64,000 bases of DNA from Oceanobacillus sp. J11TS1 (GCF_018333215.1 NZ_BORO01000001.1:310001-374000); one strand, 5' to 3'. Positions 1-9,229 are shown, counted from the stretch's first letter. A program made the numbers and translations. Notes: a model not told the origin generated them from the sequence alone.

Positions 1-94
1 GGGATAATCTTATAAATAGGTGAAAGTGTGTATTAGGCAGTTCTGAATAAACATGATAAAATAAAACTACTTAGATGATAAAGGAGACGGGATT

Positions 95-2731
95 ATGACT
101 AAAAAGCTTGTTTTAATTGATGGTAATAGCGTTATTTACCGTGCGTTCTTTGCATTACCATTATTAAATAATGAAAAAGGCGTATATACCAATGCTGTTT
201 ACGGTTTTACAACGATGCTGCTTCGAATCTTAGAAGAGGAGAAGCCTACTCATATGCTTGTTGCCTTTGACGCAGGAAAAACAACATTTCGCCATCAAAC
301 CTATAAGGAGTATAAGGGAGGTCGTCAAAAGACCCCTCCAGAGCTTTCCGAACAATTTCCTGTCCTAAAGGAACTGCTTGATGCTTTTGATATTAAGCAT
401 TATCAGCTTGATCAGTATGAAGCGGATGATATTATTGGAACTTTATCCAAGTTAGCCGATGACAAAGGGTGGGAAGTAACTGTTATTTCTGGAGATAAAG
501 ATTTATTACAACTTGTCTCTGACCATGTAACAGTGAGTGTAACAAAAAAAGGCATTAGCGATATCGAAAAATATACTCCAGCATATCTCCTTGAGAAAAT
601 GCAGCTAACCCCTCAACAGATAACGGATTTAAAAGGATTGATGGGAGATAGTTCAGATAATATTCCTGGCGTGCCTGGCGTAGGGGAAAAAACAGCAACA
701 AAGCTATTAAAACAATTTGCCACCCTAGAGCAGGTATATGAGCATTTAGATGAAGTGAGTGGCAAGAAGTTAAAGGAAAATTTAACGAACTATCGTGATG
801 ATGCAATAATGAGTAAAGATCTAGCGACGATTAATCGGAATTCTCCTATTACAGTGGCTTTAGAAGATACGACCTATGAAGGTTATTCCACGTCTTCTGT
901 ACGGAACATGTTTATGGATTTAGGTTTCCAATCGTTGTTAACTCGTCTTTCCGGTGCAGAAGAAGCAGTGGAAGAGGTTGTTGAACACCAAGAGATTAAA
1001 TACGATATGGTTCAAGAGATAACGGAAAGTTTATTTACAGATGAAACCGTGATGGTTGTTGAAATGTTAGGTGAAAATTATCATACAGCACCTATTGAAG
1101 GAATTGGAATTGTAAACCAAAATAACAAGAGTTTTATTCCAACAGCCACTGCAATCGAATCTCCTGTTTTCAAAGAATGGGCAGAGAATCCAAAGCAAAA
1201 GAAAATTGTTTTTGATGCAAAACGGACAAAAGTTGCTTTATTACGTAATCATATTCATATAGAAGGAATCGTTTTTGACGGCTTGCTTGCATCTTACTTA
1301 ATAAATCCAGCTGAAAATAATCATGATATTCCAGCTATTGCAAGCAGAAAAGGAAAATATGATGTTTCTTTTGATGAAGAAATTTACGGTAAAGGAGCAA
1401 AACAAAAAGTTCCGGAAGAAGCGGTACTTAGTGAGCATGTTGTCCGCAAAGCAAATGCTTTGTTCGAACTGCACCCAGGGATGGAAAAAGAGTTAGAGGA
1501 AAATGAACAAGAAAAATTATTAAAGGAATTGGAGATGCCGCTTGCTTTAATCCTTGCTGAAATGGAGCATCAAGGCGTATTAGTAGATGTGGACCGTCTT
1601 AAAGAAATGGGCGATAGCTTAAAAGAAAGATTAGCCAATTTAGAAAAAGAAGTATATGAATTAGCTGGCAAGGAATTTAATCTTAATTCGCCGAAGCAGC
1701 TCGGTCCTGTTTTATTTGAGGATTTAGGGCTTCCTGTTGTTAAGAAGACGAAAACAGGCTATTCTACTGCAGCGGATGTGTTAGAGCAGCTTGCGGATCA
1801 GCATGAAATCATTCCTAAGTTACTTTTATATCGACAGTTAGGCAAGCTTCAATCGACATATATTGAAGGATTGCAAAAGGTTGTTCGTAAGGATACGAAA
1901 AAAATTCATACGCGTTTTAACCAAGCTTTAACACAAACTGGCCGATTAAGCTCCGTCGATCCTAACCTGCAAAATATTCCTATCCGTTTAGAAGAAGGAA
2001 GAAAAATAAGACAAGCATTCGTTCCTTCGCAAAAGGGATGGAAAATGTTTGCCGCGGACTACTCGCAAATCGAATTACGGGTGCTCGCACACATTGCCAA
2101 TGATGAAAAGTTGATTGCTGCTTTTAAAGATAATTTAGATATCCATACGCAGACGGCAATGGATGTATTCCATGTAGAGAAGGATGAAGTCACAGCAAAT
2201 ATGCGCCGTCAGGCAAAAGCAGTTAACTTTGGTATTGTTTATGGAATCAGCGATTATGGACTGTCTCAGAATTTAGGGATTACACGAAAAGAAGCAAAAC
2301 AATTTATTGAAAGATATTTTAATAGTTATCCAAGCGTAAAAGCATATATGGATGACATTGTTACAGAAGCAAAGCATAAAGGCTATGTGTCTACCTTAAT
2401 GAATCGCCGCAGGTACTTGCCGGACATTACAAGCCGAAACTTTAACGTGCGGAGTTTTGCAGAAAGAACAGCAATGAATACGCCAATACAAGGAAGTGCT
2501 GCGGATATTATTAAAAAAGCAATGATTGATTTAGACCATCGTATTAAACAAGAAAATCTGCAAGCCAAGCTTTTATTACAAGTGCACGATGAATTAATTT
2601 TAGAAGCGCCAGAGGAAGAGATTGAAATCTTAAAAGAGATTGTCCCAGAAATGATGGAAAATACAGTAGAAATCTCTGTACCATTAAAAGTGGATTATTC
2701 TTATGGTGAAAGCTGGTTTGACGCGAAGTAG
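95..2731 (+). CDS. polA: DNA polymerase I
   Basis: 878-residue family A polymerase that fills gaps and removes primers in replication and excision repair. Residues 1 to about 290 form the 5' nuclease, with the helix-hairpin-helix segment GVPGVGEKTATKLL near 193-206. Residues about 480-878 form the polymerase, with motif A DYSQIELRVL near 653, motif B RRQAKAVNFGIVYG near 703 and motif C QVHDEL near 829. The middle 3'-5' exonuclease-like domain (about 300-470) reads VVEMLGENYH where the proofreading enzyme has its acidic metal ligands, so proofreading is probably lost, as is known for Bacillus Pol I. The start follows AAAGGAGACGGG. mutM follows after 9 bases and coaE after that, suggesting a repair/CoA operon. 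Confidence 0.97.
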   Translation: MTKKLVLIDGNSVIYRAFFALPLLNNEKGVYTNAVYGFTTMLLRILEEEKPTHMLVAFDAGKTTFRHQTYKEYKGGRQKTPPELSEQFPVLKELLDAFDIKHYQLDQYEADDIIGTLSKLADDKGWEVTVISGDKDLLQLVSDHVTVSVTKKGISDIEKYTPAYLLEKMQLTPQQITDLKGLMGDSSDNIPGVPGVGEKTATKLLKQFATLEQVYEHLDEVSGKKLKENLTNYRDDAIMSKDLATINRNSPITVALEDTTYEGYSTSSVRNMFMDLGFQSLLTRLSGAEEAVEEVVEHQEIKYDMVQEITESLFTDETVMVVEMLGENYHTAPIEGIGIVNQNNKSFIPTATAIESPVFKEWAENPKQKKIVFDAKRTKVALLRNHIHIEGIVFDGLLASYLINPAENNHDIPAIASRKGKYDVSFDEEIYGKGAKQKVPEEAVLSEHVVRKANALFELHPGMEKELEENEQEKLLKELEMPLALILAEMEHQGVLVDVDRLKEMGDSLKERLANLEKEVYELAGKEFNLNSPKQLGPVLFEDLGLPVVKKTKTGYSTAADVLEQLADQHEIIPKLLLYRQLGKLQSTYIEGLQKVVRKDTKKIHTRFNQALTQTGRLSSVDPNLQNIPIRLEEGRKIRQAFVPSQKGWKMFAADYSQIELRVLAHIANDEKLIAAFKDNLDIHTQTAMDVFHVEKDEVTANMRRQAKAVNFGIVYGISDYGLSQNLGITRKEAKQFIERYFNSYPSVKAYMDDIVTEAKHKGYVSTLMNRRRYLPDITSRNFNVRSFAERTAMNTPIQGSAADIIKKAMIDLDHRIKQENLQAKLLLQVHDELILEAPEEEIEILKEIVPEMMENTVEISVPLKVDYSYGESWFDAK

Positions 2732-2740
2732 GGGATATTA

Positions 2741-3571
2741 ATGCCGGAATTACCAGAAGTAGAAACAGTTAAAGAGACATTAAAATTACTTGTCCAAGGA
2801 AAAACCATTGAAAAAGTAGAGGTTCTTTGGCCAAATATTATAAAACAACCAGATGATGTAGAGGTTTTTAAGGATCTCTTAGAAGGTCAAACGTTTCAAG
2901 AGCTAAAGAGAAAAGGAAAGTTTTTACTCTTTTATTTAGATGATTATGTACTCGTCTCTCATTTAAGAATGGAAGGAAAATATCGTTTGCATGATCAAGA
3001 GGATGAGATGGAAAAGCATACACATGTTATATTTCATCTACAGGGTGGAGAGGAGTTGCGCTATAAGGATGTTCGCAAGTTTGGGACCATGCACTTACTG
3101 ACCAAAGGAAGTGAATTCCTGCAAGCACCTTTGATGGCATTAGGACCAGAGCCATTTGATGAAGCATTTACAACAAATTATTTTTATCAAAGGTTAAAAA
3201 AATCATCGAGATTTATAAAAACAGCACTCCTGGATCAAAGTATTGTTACTGGTCTTGGCAATATATATGTGGATGAAACACTGTTCCGGGCTGGAATCCA
3301 TCCTTTAACAAAGTGTAATGAACTAACAAAGAAACAAGTTGAAGCCATTCGTTACGCTGCGATTGAAACGCTCAAAGAAGCAGTACAAGCTGGCGGAACG
3401 ACGATTCGCAGCTATGTAAATAGCCAAGGCAATATGGGGATGTTTCAGCAAGATCTCTATGTTTACGGACAAGATAAAAAGCCCTGCAGAAATTGTGGGG
3501 AAGAAATTATAAAAATAAAAGTTGGCGGACGGGGAACCCACGTATGTCCTGGATGCCAGCCGTTGAAATAG
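2741..3571 (+). CDS. mutM: Formamidopyrimidine-DNA glycosylase (Fpg/MutM)
   Basis: 276-residue base-excision glycosylase/AP lyase that removes 8-oxoguanine and ring-opened purines. The mature N-terminus PELPEVETV carries the catalytic proline and glutamate, exposed after Met removal. A zinc finger of four Cys (CRNC and CPGC) closes the protein, and RGTH between the pairs is the usual DNA-contacting loop. Length is normal for the family. It starts 9 bases after polA stops, with GGGG as a weak ribosome-binding site, and probably shares the polA transcript. B. subtilis has ytaF between mutM and coaE (from memory); no such gene is present here. Confidence 0.96.
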   Translation: MPELPEVETVKETLKLLVQGKTIEKVEVLWPNIIKQPDDVEVFKDLLEGQTFQELKRKGKFLLFYLDDYVLVSHLRMEGKYRLHDQEDEMEKHTHVIFHLQGGEELRYKDVRKFGTMHLLTKGSEFLQAPLMALGPEPFDEAFTTNYFYQRLKKSSRFIKTALLDQSIVTGLGNIYVDETLFRAGIHPLTKCNELTKKQVEAIRYAAIETLKEAVQAGGTTIRSYVNSQGNMGMFQQDLYVYGQDKKPCRNCGEEIIKIKVGGRGTHVCPGCQPLK

Positions 3572-3582
3572 GTGAGTGTTCT

Positions 3583-4185
3583 ATGAGTTTAGTTATTGGA
3601 TTAACTGGTGGGATAGCAAGTGGCAAAAGTACTGTAGCAAAAATGTTTGCTGCTCTAGATATTCCAGTTATCGATGCTGATATTATAGCAAGAGAAGTCG
3701 TGGAGCCTGGTGAAGAGTCTTATCAAAAGGTAGTGGAGGTTTTTGGAGAAGAAATTTTAAAGGAAGATGGTTCGATCAATCGTCCTAAGTTAGGTTCCAT
3801 TATTTTTTCAGATTCAGAAAAAAGAGAGCGATTGAATCAAATCGTTCATCCAGCTGTTCGTAAGCGAGTGTTGGAAAAAAAAGAATACTATATACGACAA
3901 GGTGAAAAATGTATTGTCTTAGACGTTCCATTGTTGTTTGAAAGCAAGTTAACTTCCTTAGTAGAGAAAACATTAGTTGTGTTTGTGGTTAAAGAAACAC
4001 AATTAAAGCGTCTCATGGAAAGAAATCAGCTCAGTGAGCAAGAGGCGTGGGACCGAATTCAGTCTCAAATGCCATTAGAAGAGAAGGTTAAGCTCGCTGA
4101 TGAATTAATTGATAATAACCATTCTATCGAAGAAAGTAAAGAACAGTTATTGGATCTGTTGAAAAAGTGGGGAGTAGCTGATTAA
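3583..4185 (+). CDS. coaE: Dephospho-CoA kinase
   Basis: 200-residue kinase for the last step of coenzyme A synthesis, phosphorylating dephospho-CoA at the ribose 3'-hydroxyl. The P-loop GGIASGKS lies at residues 9-16. DADIIAREVV and DVPLLFES are the family's substrate and lid segments. The reading frame is open further upstream (to 3493), but that extension lies inside mutM. The ATG at 3583, after GGTGAG and 11 bases past the mutM stop, gives the family's usual MSLVIGLTGG start. It is the last gene of the polA-mutM-coaE unit, closed by a terminator. Confidence 0.95.
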   Translation: MSLVIGLTGGIASGKSTVAKMFAALDIPVIDADIIAREVVEPGEESYQKVVEVFGEEILKEDGSINRPKLGSIIFSDSEKRERLNQIVHPAVRKRVLEKKEYYIRQGEKCIVLDVPLLFESKLTSLVEKTLVVFVVKETQLKRLMERNQLSEQEAWDRIQSQMPLEEKVKLADELIDNNHSIEESKEQLLDLLKKWGVAD

Positions 4186-4231
4186 AAAAGATAAAAATTG
4201 AAGTGGCACTAACATTTTAATATGCTGTACC

Positions 4232-4267
4232 AAAAAAAATAAGCCATCATTTGGCTTATTTTTTTAT
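4232..4267 (+). terminator. Rho-independent terminator after coaE
   Basis: AATAAGCCA pairs with TGGCTTATT across a 5-base loop and is followed by a T tract. It separates the polA-mutM-coaE unit from gapB. Confidence 0.85.
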
Positions 4268-4292
4268 ATTTAATGACACACTTTCTTCTATA

Positions 4293-4334
4293 TGTGTTAT
4301 ACTAATTATAACAAAAGATAAAAAGTATAACACA
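4293..4334 (+). promoter_or_regulatory. Paired CcpN-like operator in the gapB promoter region
   Basis: The 11-mer TGTGTTATACT at 4293-4303 recurs perfectly in inverse orientation (AGTATAACACA) at 4324-4334. Both copies fit the CcpN operator consensus TRTGHYATAYW as I remember it from B. subtilis. CcpN represses gapB and pckA during glycolytic growth there. The first box overlaps a possible -10 (TATACT, 4298-4303, with ATGACA 19 bases upstream). Box centres are 31 bp apart, about three helical turns, which suits co-operative binding. The regulator gene is not in this window. Confidence 0.7.
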
Positions 4335-4355
4335 ATCAGGAGGAATAAGGTGCTT

Positions 4356-5387
4356 ATGGAGAAAACACGTATTGCAATTACAGGTTTTGGTCGAATTGGT
4401 CGAATGGTTTTTCGTCAGGCAATGGAAGAGGAACAATTAGAAGTTGTTGCCATTAATGCAAGCTATCCATCAGAAACGCTTGCTCACCTAATTAAATACG
4501 ATAGCGTTCATGGTCCTTTTAACGGTGATGTGAAAGCGCTGCCTAACAAACTAATTGTTAATCGAAAAGAAATTCATTTAGTTAATTCCAGAGAACCTGA
4601 AAAACTACCTTGGAAAGATCTTAATATTGATATTGTAATTGAAGCAACGGGTAAATTTAAAACAAAGGAAGCAGCTGGGCTTCATTTATTAGCTGGCGCA
4701 AAGAAAGTTATTATAACTGCACCAGGAAAACAAGTGGATAAAACGATTGTAATTGGGGTTAATGAAGATGATTATGATCCGGAACAAGATGATGTGATCT
4801 CTAATGCGTCTTGTACAACCAATTGTTTAGCTCCTGTGGTAAAAGTTATCGATGATCACTTTACGATAAAGAATGGTTTGATGACAACAGTTCATGCATT
4901 TACCAATGACCAAAAAAATATTGATAATCCGCATAAAGACTTGCGTCGTGCGAGAAGCTGTACGCAGTCAATCATTCCAACCACAACTGGCGCTGCTAAG
5001 GCTTTAGCAGAGGTAATGCCACAACTTAAAGGGAAATTACATGGGATGGCTTTACGTGTACCGACACCGAATGTTTCATTAGTGGATCTTGTTATAGATA
5101 TTGAAGAAGATGTAACTGCAGAGGATATAAATATTTTATTTAAGCAAGCAGCACAAGGATATATGCGCGGCATCATTCAATTTTCTGATGAACCGTTAGT
5201 TTCTATTGATTATACAACATGTTCTTACTCTGCCACGATTGATGGATTGTCAACGATGGTAATGGATAATAATAAATTAAAAATCATTGCTTGGTATGAT
5301 AATGAATGGGGCTACTCTAAACGAGTTTTAGATTTAGCAACTTACGTAGGTTATAAACTAGAACAGAAGGTACGCTTAACGTCTTAA
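4356..5387 (+). CDS. gapB: Glyceraldehyde-3-phosphate dehydrogenase, gluconeogenic type
   Basis: 343-residue phosphorylating GAPDH. The Rossmann motif is GFGRIGR at residues 10-16. The catalytic Cys is C153 in SNASCTTNC. TTGAAKA and the C-terminal WYDNEWGYS are also family motifs. Several segments (INASY, DQKNIDNPHKDLRRAR, SDEPLVS) match B. subtilis GapB rather than GapA, the NADP-preferring enzyme that works in the gluconeogenic direction. The start is ATG 4356 after CAGGAGGAAT; an in-frame GTG at 4350 is possible. Two CcpN-like boxes precede it. B. subtilis speD does not follow; a hairpin region and a small conserved gene come next. Confidence 0.93.
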   Translation: MEKTRIAITGFGRIGRMVFRQAMEEEQLEVVAINASYPSETLAHLIKYDSVHGPFNGDVKALPNKLIVNRKEIHLVNSREPEKLPWKDLNIDIVIEATGKFKTKEAAGLHLLAGAKKVIITAPGKQVDKTIVIGVNEDDYDPEQDDVISNASCTTNCLAPVVKVIDDHFTIKNGLMTTVHAFTNDQKNIDNPHKDLRRARSCTQSIIPTTTGAAKALAEVMPQLKGKLHGMALRVPTPNVSLVDLVIDIEEDVTAEDINILFKQAAQGYMRGIIQFSDEPLVSIDYTTCSYSATIDGLSTMVMDNNKLKIIAWYDNEWGYSKRVLDLATYVGYKLEQKVRLTS

Positions 5388-5410
5388 AAAATTTATTATC
5401 GTGTATGGCG

Positions 5411-5446
5411 TAACATATAACTTCCTGCGAGTGAAGTTATATGTTA
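5411..5446. repeat. 14-bp perfect inverted repeat downstream of gapB
   Basis: TAACATATAACTTC (5411-5424) and GAAGTTATATGTTA (5433-5446) form a perfect 14-bp stem with an 8-base loop. No T run follows, so it is not a typical terminator. It lies just before the terminator-like hairpin at 5453-5490 and could protect the gapB mRNA 3' end or be a protein-binding palindrome. Confidence 0.7.
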
Positions 5447-5452
5447 AAGAGA

Positions 5453-5490
5453 GAAAATCCGCATGGAAATTAATTTCATGTGGATTTTCT
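5453..5490 (+). terminator. Terminator-like hairpin after gapB
   Basis: GAAAATCC-G-CATG-GAAA pairs with TTTCATGTGGATTTTC, with one G-T pair and a bulge, and ends in TTTTCTT. It is probably the gapB terminator. Confidence 0.6.
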
Positions 5491-5764
5491 TATGCACATG
5501 GAGCAGCGTTTAAATGAACGTTTTTGCCGGATGCGGGAGTAACTTTTATATAAGAAGAAAGGGCAATATCAAAACCAGTGGTTAATTTTACCGTATCCAC
5601 TATTAGAAGCAACTGATATTCTACAAAGACAAGTGAATGGGTCATTTTTCTAATGCAAATTAAGTATTTCCTTCTATCATAGGAAAGTAGTTTAAATGTA
5701 TAAATCATGTTAAAATAATATACACATAAAAAATATGGTGAAAAATACTAGGATGTGTATGTAT

Positions 5765-6148
5765 ATGTCAATTGGATATAAAGTAAAACGGTTATTTAAC
5801 AATCATGCGGAAACTAGTGATAATCATATAGACCAAACGTTAAAAACTAGATACTATAAAGCAAGTAAAAACGCAGTACTTAAAGAAGTCGAGGCGTATT
5901 TTAATGCCAATCCAGATTTTTCAATTCATGCCATTTCGGAACAGCATGGAGAAATTGGAGCAAAGAGTATACGCGGTAAAAAAGTTTTAATTATAGCTAC
6001 CGTAATCATGGTTCGACCATATCATACAGCACTTGATTTTTCCGTTACAACAGAAACACCGATTCAAATTGATTTTGGTTACAGTAATAAAATAATAAAG
6101 AGAATATATCAGCATGTAAACGAAAAGTTACCTAACATAGAAGGGTAA
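5765..6148 (+). CDS. Conserved cytosolic protein of unknown function
   Basis: About 127 residues, no membrane segment or signal peptide. An N-terminal basic segment ([11 protein letters not shown]) and His/Asp-rich [10 protein letters not shown] are followed by an alpha/beta body ([39 protein letters not shown]). It resembles a small protein found near gapB/nrdR in other Bacillaceae, as I remember it; its function is unknown. The start is uncertain: in-frame ATGs lie at 5735, 5753, 5759 and 5765 and none has a strong ribosome-binding site. I prefer 5765, or 5759 after TAGGA. It ends 20 bases before nrdR and may be co-transcribed with nrdR-dnaB-dnaI. Confidence 0.75.
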   Translation: MSIGYKVKRLFNNHAETSDNHIDQTLKTRYYKASKNAVLKEVEAYFNANPDFSIHAISEQHGEIGAKSIRGKKVLIIATVIMVRPYHTALDFSVTTETPIQIDFGYSNKIIKRIYQHVNEKLPNIEG

Positions 6149-6168
6149 ATGAAGAAGGAGTGAACGAA

Positions 6169-6642
6169 ATGCGTTGTTCCAACTGTAATAACAAAAATAC
6201 TAAAGTATTAGACTCTCGCCCGATTGAAGATGGAGGAGCAATACGTAGACGTCGAGAATGTGAGAAATGCGGATTTCGTTTTACCACTTTTGAACGGATT
6301 GAAGAAGTACCGCTCATTGTCGTTAAGAAAGATGGCATGCGTCAGGAATTTTCACGAGAAAAGCTTACAAGAGGAATCATTAGGGCATGTGAAAAGCGTC
6401 CAGTAGCTATAGAAACTATTGAAAATATTGCTTTAGAAGTAGAAAAAATTCTACGAAACACTGGAAATTCAGAGGTATCTAGTCATTCAATTGGTGAGAT
6501 GGTTATGGAAAGACTGGCTGAGGTCGATGAAGTATCCTATGTCAGATTTGCTTCTGTATATCGCCAGTTCAAAGATATCTCCGTTTTCTTGGACGAGCTA
6601 AAAGAAATCATAGATACAGATAAACGATCACAGAAAGAATAA
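6169..6642 (+). CDS. nrdR: Transcriptional repressor NrdR
   Basis: 157-residue ATP/dATP-sensing repressor of ribonucleotide reductase genes. The N-terminal zinc ribbon has C3, C6, C31 and C34 with the RRRRE basic stretch before the second pair. An ATP-cone follows ([20 protein letters not shown] onward). NrdR proteins begin MRC, which fixes ATG 6169 after GAAGGAG; the in-frame GTG at 6160 overlaps that ribosome-binding site and is rejected. It heads nrdR-dnaB-dnaI, as in B. subtilis, linking dNTP control to replication initiation genes. Confidence 0.96.
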   Translation: MRCSNCNNKNTKVLDSRPIEDGGAIRRRRECEKCGFRFTTFERIEEVPLIVVKKDGMRQEFSREKLTRGIIRACEKRPVAIETIENIALEVEKILRNTGNSEVSSHSIGEMVMERLAEVDEVSYVRFASVYRQFKDISVFLDELKEIIDTDKRSQKE

Positions 6643-6662
6643 CAAAAAAAGGACGGGTTATA

Positions 6663-7988
6663 ATGAATGCTATCGGAAAAATCCTTCCTATAGATGGGTA
6701 TAATGTTGTTAGGAACGAGCAGCCGCCCATTGATTTTAATGCTTCTTTAACGCATTTTTATCAGCCGTTAATTGGAATCCAGGCAATTTCTTTGTATTAT
6801 ACTTTATTTTATGAAGCAGGTTATGAACAAAAAACCCAAACACATCACACGTTAATGACGTATTTAAATCTGACATTAGATGATATATATCGTGCACGTA
6901 TAAAATTGGAAGCCATTGGTTTATTAAAAACTTATAAACGAACCGAGGAAGACAGAGACTACTATACGTATAGTGTGCAAAGTCCTTATTCTCCTAATCA
7001 ATTTTTTAGGGAAGCGATGTTGTCTCAATTATTATTACATCATATAGGAGAGCAGAAATATAATGAGCTTTATGCACGCTACTTAAAAGATAGTTATCCC
7101 TATGGAGAAGAAGTAACTGCAGATTTTAATGAGGTTTTTGATACGATAACACCGACTTTGACACCTGTGAAAAATATAGCAAGCGAAAAGCAGGACGCGG
7201 AATCAAAGTTAATGGATTTTTCTTGGATAGAACAATCGCTTCGTCAGCGATTTATCCCTGCTGAAAGAATCTTAAATCCTGTAAATAAAAAACTTATTTA
7301 TCAAATGAAGGTATTGTATGATTTAGATAGTATCGATTTAGAAAAAGCATTATTATGGGCTCTTAATGAAGATAATCAATTGATTCAGGAAGAGTTTAAA
7401 TCAGCATGCCATGATATGTTTGTTTCCCGAAATAATGGTCAGTCTATTCGTTTGAAAGAAAAAGTAGTCACTGAAACAAAAGTAGCAGCAAATAAACCTG
7501 CAACCAAAGAAGAACAGCTGATTAATGAGCTGGAAAGCATTTCGCCGAAGCAATTATTGGAGGATCTTTCAGATGGGAATCATGCTTCTGAACAGGATAT
7601 TAAAGTTGTTCGCGAAGTCATGACAAATCAAGGATTGCCAGCACCTGTCATGAATGTTTTAATCCACTATGTGCTGCTCCAATCAAATATGAAACTATCT
7701 AAAGCGTATATGGAAACAATTGCTAGCCATTGGTCAAGAGTTGGACTTAAAACTGCAAAAGAAGCAATGACCTTTGCTAAAAAAGAGCAGGAAAGATATA
7801 AAGCTGCTAAGAACAAACAAAAGAAAAATACGAACTACACGAATAATAAGTATAAAAAAGAGGTTGTTCCGGATTGGTTTAAAGCTCGGAATAGCAAACA
7901 ACCAGCAAATGCAAATGACGTGAATATAAGTGAAACAGAGCAACAGGAAATCGAAGCCAAGCTACAAAAATATTTGAGTGAAAGTTAA
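6663..7988 (+). CDS. dnaB: Replication initiation and membrane attachment protein DnaB
   Basis: 441 residues, slightly shorter than B. subtilis DnaB (about 470). In Firmicutes this protein acts with DnaD and DnaI to load the replicative helicase DnaC at oriC and at stalled forks; it is not the helicase itself. The N-terminal region is winged-helix-like. The C-terminal DnaB_2/DDBH2-type part (about 310-390) contains the helical segment ASHWSRVGLKTAKEAMTFAKKEQE. A Lys/Asn-rich linker (KNKQKKNTNYTNNKYKKE) and an acidic end follow. It sits 20 bases after nrdR and 29 before dnaI. Confidence 0.95.
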   Translation: MNAIGKILPIDGYNVVRNEQPPIDFNASLTHFYQPLIGIQAISLYYTLFYEAGYEQKTQTHHTLMTYLNLTLDDIYRARIKLEAIGLLKTYKRTEEDRDYYTYSVQSPYSPNQFFREAMLSQLLLHHIGEQKYNELYARYLKDSYPYGEEVTADFNEVFDTITPTLTPVKNIASEKQDAESKLMDFSWIEQSLRQRFIPAERILNPVNKKLIYQMKVLYDLDSIDLEKALLWALNEDNQLIQEEFKSACHDMFVSRNNGQSIRLKEKVVTETKVAANKPATKEEQLINELESISPKQLLEDLSDGNHASEQDIKVVREVMTNQGLPAPVMNVLIHYVLLQSNMKLSKAYMETIASHWSRVGLKTAKEAMTFAKKEQERYKAAKNKQKKNTNYTNNKYKKEVVPDWFKARNSKQPANANDVNISETEQQEIEAKLQKYLSES

Positions 7989-8017
7989 GGGGAAGTTGTT
8001 TCTAGGAGGGATGATTT

Positions 8018-8947
8018 ATGAAACCCATACAGTCAGAGTTAAAAGCATGGATGGATAAGAATGAGAATTTCAAATCCAATTACACAAAAATAAAAAAAGA
8101 AATACTAAGTGATCCCTCTATTCAAGCATTCTTACATGAACATCCTGAGCTAACCGACCAGGATATTGAAAAGAATTTAATGCGGCTATATGAATATAAG
8201 TCACAATCAAAGCAATGCGAACGCTGTACTTCTTTAGGGGGATGCCAGAATTTGATGAAAGGCTATTCTCCATTATTAAGTATAGATAAAAACGAAATTA
8301 GGCTCAGTTATGAAAAATGTCATTCCCGTATACAAATGGAAGAACAAGAAGCACAGCAAAAGCTTTTTCAAAGTCTTTATATGCCTAAAGAGATTGTGGA
8401 AGCGAAAATGTCAGAGGTGATTCGTGATAAATCAAGAATCTCTGCCATTGGCGAAATCATCAACTTTTTAGAAGAAGCTAAAACAAGCCTGCCAAAAAAA
8501 GGATTGTACCTTCATGGTTCCTTTGGAATTGGCAAAACGTATTTATTAGGTGCTGTAGCAAATGAGCTGAAAAAAAGAAATTACTCAACTACACTTATTT
8601 ATATGCCGGAGTTTGTCAGGGAAATAAAAGGTTCCTTTAAAGATGATTCTTTTAATGACAAAATAGATTTCTTTAAGAAAGCAGATGTTTTAATGTTAGA
8701 TGATATTGGAGCCGAGCTGCAATCAGCCTGGTTCCGGGACGAGGTATTAGGTTCGGTTCTGCAGTATCGCATGATGGAAGGATTACCTGTCTTTTTCTCC
8801 TCAAATTTTGATTTAAGTCAATTAGAGAAGGAATTGGCAAGTACAAGGAATGGAGTTGAGGAGGTCAAAGCTGGGCGGATTATTGAACGAATTAAGCAAG
8901 TAAGTAAAGTAGTGAAAATGTCCGGTGAAAATCGGAGAGATGCGTAG
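8018..8947 (+). CDS. dnaI: Primosomal protein DnaI (helicase loader)
   Basis: 309-residue AAA+ ATPase that loads the replicative helicase. The N-terminal zinc-binding region holds CERC and Cys at GGCQ, followed by a further EKCHS Cys, matching the helicase-binding domain of B. subtilis DnaI. Walker A is GSFGIGKT (about 167-174) and Walker B VLMLDDIGAE (about 225-234). The C-terminal IKQVSKVVKMSGENRR carries the sensor-2 region. The start follows TAGGAGGGAT. It is the last gene of its operon, closed by a strong terminator. Confidence 0.96.
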   Translation: MKPIQSELKAWMDKNENFKSNYTKIKKEILSDPSIQAFLHEHPELTDQDIEKNLMRLYEYKSQSKQCERCTSLGGCQNLMKGYSPLLSIDKNEIRLSYEKCHSRIQMEEQEAQQKLFQSLYMPKEIVEAKMSEVIRDKSRISAIGEIINFLEEAKTSLPKKGLYLHGSFGIGKTYLLGAVANELKKRNYSTTLIYMPEFVREIKGSFKDDSFNDKIDFFKKADVLMLDDIGAELQSAWFRDEVLGSVLQYRMMEGLPVFFSSNFDLSQLEKELASTRNGVEEVKAGRIIERIKQVSKVVKMSGENRRDA

Positions 8948-8988
8948 TGATAGAATATTATATGTATTTGCTCCCTAGATCCTCCAAG

Positions 8989-9031
8989 AAAAAAGGATTT
9001 TCGTACCCTTTATTACGAAAATCCTTTTTTT
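8989..9031 (+). terminator. Strong terminator after dnaI
   Basis: A perfect 15-bp stem, AAAAGGATTTTCGTA with TACGAAAATCCTTTT, around a short loop and followed by T residues. Confidence 0.93.
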
Positions 9032-9200
9032 GATGTTTTAATCCGTTGTCTCAACTTTTTAAATACATATGGTACTGTTTACGCTCACTTCATTGCACAA
9101 GAAACGAGACTTTGCACAAAACTATCAGATGATTAAAATTAATAAGTAAATATTATTCTTTCTATTACTTAAATTGAAATTGCTAGTCTAACTAGTTTAA

Positions 9201-9229
9201 GCATTTTCATATGGTCTTGTCCATATAAT
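9201..9229 (+). promoter_or_regulatory. Sigma-E-like promoter for ytxC
   Basis: GCATTTT (9201-9207), a 14-base spacer, then CATATAAT (9222-9229). Against the B. subtilis sigma-E consensus as I remember it (KMATATT-N14-CATACAMT) this matches 6 of 7 and 7 of 8 positions with exact spacing. It ends 34 bases before the ytxC start. The same -10 contains TATAAT, but no sigma-A -35 is present at 17 bp. Confidence 0.6.

Noticed and set aside
5490-5708. Minus-strand open frame of 72 codons between gapB and the cytosolic protein gene
   Set aside because: No ribosome-binding site, no recognisable product, and it runs into the gapB terminator hairpin.
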